Shown: positions 56,523 through 60,000 of the stretch, in pieces
Numbering within the stretch: position 1 is the first letter of the stretch
How the letters are laid out: each line of letters begins with the position of its first letter
From: Membranipora membranacea
Lineage: Eukaryota > Bryozoa > Gymnolaemata > Cheilostomatida > Membraniporidae
Assembly: GCA_914767715.1 (NCBI GenBank)
Contig: OU612065.1
Coordinates: 31,746,001 to 31,806,000, forward strand
DNA: 60,000 nucleotides
Reading direction: 5' to 3'
Notes under the pieces: generated by a model
What the model was told of the DNA's origin: nothing
What the model saw: only the letters and a program-made list of their open reading frames with translations
Databases searched by the model: none
Position numbers and translations under genes: made by a program

Positions 56523-59500
56523 GTATGAAAAATTGCCGCCAAGTCAAAAATTTTAAGATCATCTTATCGCCCTACCCTACATCCTCCAATTAATATGCAA
56601 AGTTTGCAGATTTAAGACATCTTCATATTTACATGCATCATTTGAAAAAAAATCATACCCAATACCAATTTAAATCAGTAAACTATTTGACCAATCCGAA
56701 TATCATCATGAAGATTTGGCACTTTTGCTTGTTGTCCTCTCATGGAAAACGGAAGGACAACCCTAGAAATTTCAAAGATATTGAAATTCTTCTCTTGCAA
56801 AGTGCATCGCTACCAAACAGTTAACCATTGATATGATATAATGTGAGATAAGGTCCTCATTATTCAAGTCCACACAATATGTTTTGTTACTTAGATGCAG
56901 CTGATTGGAGCCTTCCTCTCCCTAGTTATACTCAGTCACAACATCAATCTGCACCAACAACTCAACAGACAGAACTCCCAATGGTCACCCCACAAGGTGC
57001 CGCTTACCATAGACCCTCCTCGGGCCGATCGAATGATGTTATGTTGGACAATAATTTCCAGCTACCAAATCTAGGAACCTCATATCTACAACCTAGCATG
57101 CACGTGTACACACAAGCAAGCACCTCTCCATTCAGTTCTTTGTCAGAGCCGACCTTCAATCCTGTGCATCTAAGTGATGGAGGCCATCATTTACCTTCAA
57201 ATGATTTTCCCTATGGTCAACATGCCTATAACGAAATTTCCCAGCCTCATCATCATGGTTCAGTCCCTCCTGTGATGCTACCCAGTCATCAGTTATACCC
57301 ACAAGGAGCTGCTTCGTCTGACATAACCAATACATCCTGGCACACTACAGGTAACTGAATTTAACTTATACTTTTGGTTAAAATTGATGGTCTTTCGCTT
57401 TCCGAGTACTGTGAAATAGCAGCCGCATTGCTTCTGAGGTTCTTACGCTCTTGACCAACCTGATACCCTCTTAGTTGATATAAGGGTTAGTCAAAATCAG
57501 AAGCTCTGTTCCTATTTTGAAAATATATATTTTAAATGAAAATCATAGATTTACCTCCCCTCCCCCGGAATGAATAAACAGTTAAGGTCAAGTGCCAAAG
57601 ATATACAAATGGTCAATGACATTACTGTGTCCGTTGTGTACCTGTGTACCTTTGTAGTCTAAGAGAAATTGACTCTCTTTTTCTCGCGACTGCTCTTAAC
57701 ATCACATCTTGATGATAAAGATATCTAGTTCATAATTACACGGATATTTATGGATTCTAAAATAGTCTCATAACCTTGAGAAATAAAACCACTTGATGCT
57801 GTTGTAACGCACTAAACTAAGTTCTCACTTAAATACATTTTTAAAGATTTAACTTTGCGCTGCGCTGCACCGCAGTTCCGTTGTCAATGTCTTTGTGGTC
57901 AGGGTTTCTAGACCAACAGCAAAGTATCAAGCAATACCAACTATGTTTGAAAAAAGAACATGTACAACATACAGGAACCATGATGACATGGGATAAATGT
58001 ACTTGGTATTTCAACAAAATCACGAAACAAAGTGATCTTTGTGCATAACTAATATCTGTGATGAGCAGGAAATCATCAGCTAAATCAATATCAGCCAATA
58101 ATTATAAGCTGGGGTTCATACCCAATACCACTGCAATGATGACAATTTGGCACTTTTGCTTGTTGTCCTCTCATGAAAAACAGGAAGAAAACCCTATGGA
58201 TTTCAAAGACATTGAAATTCTTCTCTTGCAAAGTGCATCGCTGCCAAACAGTTAACCATTGACATGGTATAATGTGAGATAAGGTCCTCACAATTCAAGT
58301 CCTCATATATGTTTTTTTTTATTTAGATGCAGCTAAATGGAGACCTCCTCTCCCTGGTTATAATCAGTCACAACATCAATCTGCACCAACAACACAACAG
58401 ACAGTATCCCCAATGGTCACCCCACAAGGTGCCCCTTGCCATGGATTTTCCTCAGGCTATTCGAAAGATGCTTTTTTGGACCACAATTTCCAGCTACAGA
58501 ATCATTTCACTCAATTTTTACCACCACAACCAAGCACTTCTACGTCCAGTTGTTTGCTAGAGCCGACCTTCGACCCTGTGAATCTAAGTGATGGAGGCCA
58601 TCATTTACCTTCAAATGATTTTCACTATGGTCAATGTACATATAACGAAATGTACCAGCCTCATCATAGTAGTTCATTCCCTCCACTGATGCGACCCGGA
58701 CATCAGGTATACCCACAGCGACCTGCTTCATCTGGAACAACCAATACAACCAGGAAGTCAACAAGTGAGTGAATTTGACTTACATTTTTGGTAGAACATT
58801 TTGGTTAAAATTGCTGCTGGTTTTTCGCTTTCCGAAGACTGTGAAAGAAACGTTCCTCAAGACACAGCTGCATTGTTTCTGAGGTTCTCAGGCTCTTTTC
58901 CATTGATGATACCCTCTTAGTCGATATAAAGGTTTGTTAAAATCTGCAGCTCTGTCCGTATTTTTAAAATATATTTTATATCAAAATCATATATTCCCAC
59001 CCCCGGAATGAATAAACAGTTAAGGTCAAGTGCCAAAGATATACAAACGTTCGAGAACATTACTAGTTCCTTGTTCACTATCTATAAAACCTTTGTAGTC
59101 GAAGAGAAATTGACTCTCTTTTTCTTGCGACTGCTCTTAACTTCACATCTTGATGATAAAAAAATAAAAAGGTCTCATCACCTTGGGAAATTGAATCACT
59201 TGAATCATTTCATATTCTAATGTTCACAGAGTATTATGAAGTCTCGTATCGAGATGACAGTTATCCAGGTATAGATGTGATACCTGATGATCCACCCTAC
59301 AGGCGTCTCACACTAGAAGATATACTATCAGCTACACAAGGTCACACTGTGACTCATATGGCTGTCAGAGGAGACAATATACCACCACTCAGTCACATAG
59401 CACCTGATCTCAAAGTCCTGATGTGTGAGGAAGTTAAAGACGGATCCAAGTTAGAGAAGTGAGTCTATTAAGATGTGTATAACAAACTCTACTTTTACCT

Positions 59501-60000
59501 CATTCATCACACTAGACTACTCTCATCTGTAATTGAATTGACTGAGGACTAATATCAGGCGTCCTTCCTGGTTGCAATGCCACAAACCAAATTCTCGCTT
59601 AGGTACGTAGTTGTGCTGTTTTGCAGTTTTACTGTCAATCACTTTGTGGTCAAACAAAAACCTACTGTGAATGAAAAAAAACTTGTACTCTATGAATCTC
59701 AGAAATCACAGTAAAATGGGATAAATGTAGGTGTCTTATCTCAATAAACTCTCAGAAACAGCGGATCTTTGTGCAGAAAATCTATTATCTGTGATGAGCA
59801 GGTAATTTCTCTACTAAATCAACATAGGCCAATGGGGTTCAGTGAAAGCATACCACGGTGTTTTTATGGTCTGATGTCAAGACCATCGCAATTATCGCTT
59901 CAGTTAAGTTAGGAGTGCTTACAAATCCCTAGGCTAGTATTTGACAGTGAAAAATTCGAAAATGTGACAAATAAGCTAATATCTAATATATATATATATA
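56432..60000 (+). CDS. LRR-Roc-COR-caspase gene, second copy (5' part; runs off the window)
   Basis: Four coding exons: 56,432-56,522, 56,895-57,350, 58,327-58,764 and 59,230-59,458. All join in frame (phases 1, 1, 1, 2). Exon 4 is the close paralogue of 12,960-13,168, and the following intron matches 13,169-13,745, so LRR exons and the Roc-COR-caspase part are expected beyond 60,000. These 5' exons show what the copy at 12,960 has lost. The first exon carries a basic motif and the next two are low-complexity, so the mature protein probably has a disordered N-terminal region before its LRRs. Function is inferred from the paralogue. Confidence 0.75.
56895..57350 (+). CDS. Exon 2, His/Gln/Pro/Ser-rich
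   Basis: Encodes SQHQSAPTTQQT, PMVTPQGAAYHRPSS, HLSDGGHHLPSNDFPYGQHA and QPHHHGSVPPVML. Low complexity, probably disordered, no known domain. Duplicated as exon 3. Confidence 0.75.
58327..58764 (+). CDS. Exon 3, tandem duplicate of exon 2
   Basis: Encodes DAAKWRPPLPGYNQSQHQSA, PMVTPQGAPCHGFSSGYS, LSDGGHHLPSNDFHYGQC and a TTNTTRKSTS end. About 1.43 kb (56,640-57,690 against 58,060-59,150), including intron, was duplicated. Short motifs (SQHQSAPTTQQT, LSDGGHHLPSNDF) are kept best. Confidence 0.75.
59230..59458 (+). CDS. Exon 4, N-terminal cap of the LRR region
   Basis: Encodes YYEVSYRDDSYPGIDVIPDD, LTLEDILSATQGHTVTHMAV and PPLSHIAPDLKVLMCEEV. Acceptor TTCACAG, donor GTGAGT, phase 2. Intact splice acceptor, unlike the block 1 copy. 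Confidence 0.8.
59459..60000. other. Intron, nearly identical to 13,169-13,745
   Basis: Matches base for base over long runs and ends inside the TA microsatellite at the window edge. Confidence 0.85.

Overview
The window looks like AT-rich nuclear DNA from an animal. Genes are split by many GT-AG introns and there are many small repeats. There is an LTR-retrotransposon remnant and no bacterial-style operon. The protein families (leucine-rich repeats, a Roc-COR GTPase and a metazoan-type caspase in one reading path) and the large duplicated blocks suggest an early-branching invertebrate, perhaps a sponge. The species assignment is inference only.

Layout. Two paralogous blocks lie in the same orientation: about 5,640-13,745 and about 46,670-60,000. 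Each carries the same ordered set: a small unrecognised multi-exon gene ('gene X'), a second possible small gene ('gene Y'), then the start of an LRR-Roc-COR-caspase gene. Each block follows remnants of a tRNA-pseudouridine-synthase (PUS1/TruA)-like gene: 1,200-5,200 before block 1, and a rearranged tandem array at 35,700-46,700 before block 2. All five PUS1-like third exons are broken, and the two gene X copies carry different lesions, so much of this is decaying duplicate sequence.

The centrepiece is the plus-strand gene at about 12,960-31,808. Its exons keep one continuous reading phase and encode an N-terminal repeat cap, five intact LRR exons (two more are degenerate), a 1.9-kb exon with a complete Roc GTPase and COR region, a Cys-x-x-Cys segment, a linker, and a caspase domain with its His, Cys and substrate-pocket Arg residues in place. 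Its 5' exons were deleted and replaced by a GGTTCT-rich junction. The paralogue in block 2 (56,432 to beyond the window end) keeps those 5' exons: a short exon with a KRRR basic motif, then two tandemly duplicated His/Gln/Pro/Ser-rich exons. Together they suggest a single-chain GTPase-regulated caspase with an LRR sensor.

The gypsy-type remnant (23,190-25,990, minus strand) lies in the intron before the Roc exon, and a fragment of the same family lies at 16,384-16,626. Two copies of a tRNA-derived SINE-like repeat lie at 20.6 and 21.0 kb.

The second theme is a set of CA...TG-ended inverted-repeat insertions with 7-bp target duplications. Two are ordinary MITE-sized (about 0.79 and 0.88 kb). 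Five are only 24-56 bp and consist of almost nothing but inverted ends. Several can be checked against an uninserted paralogous site within this window.
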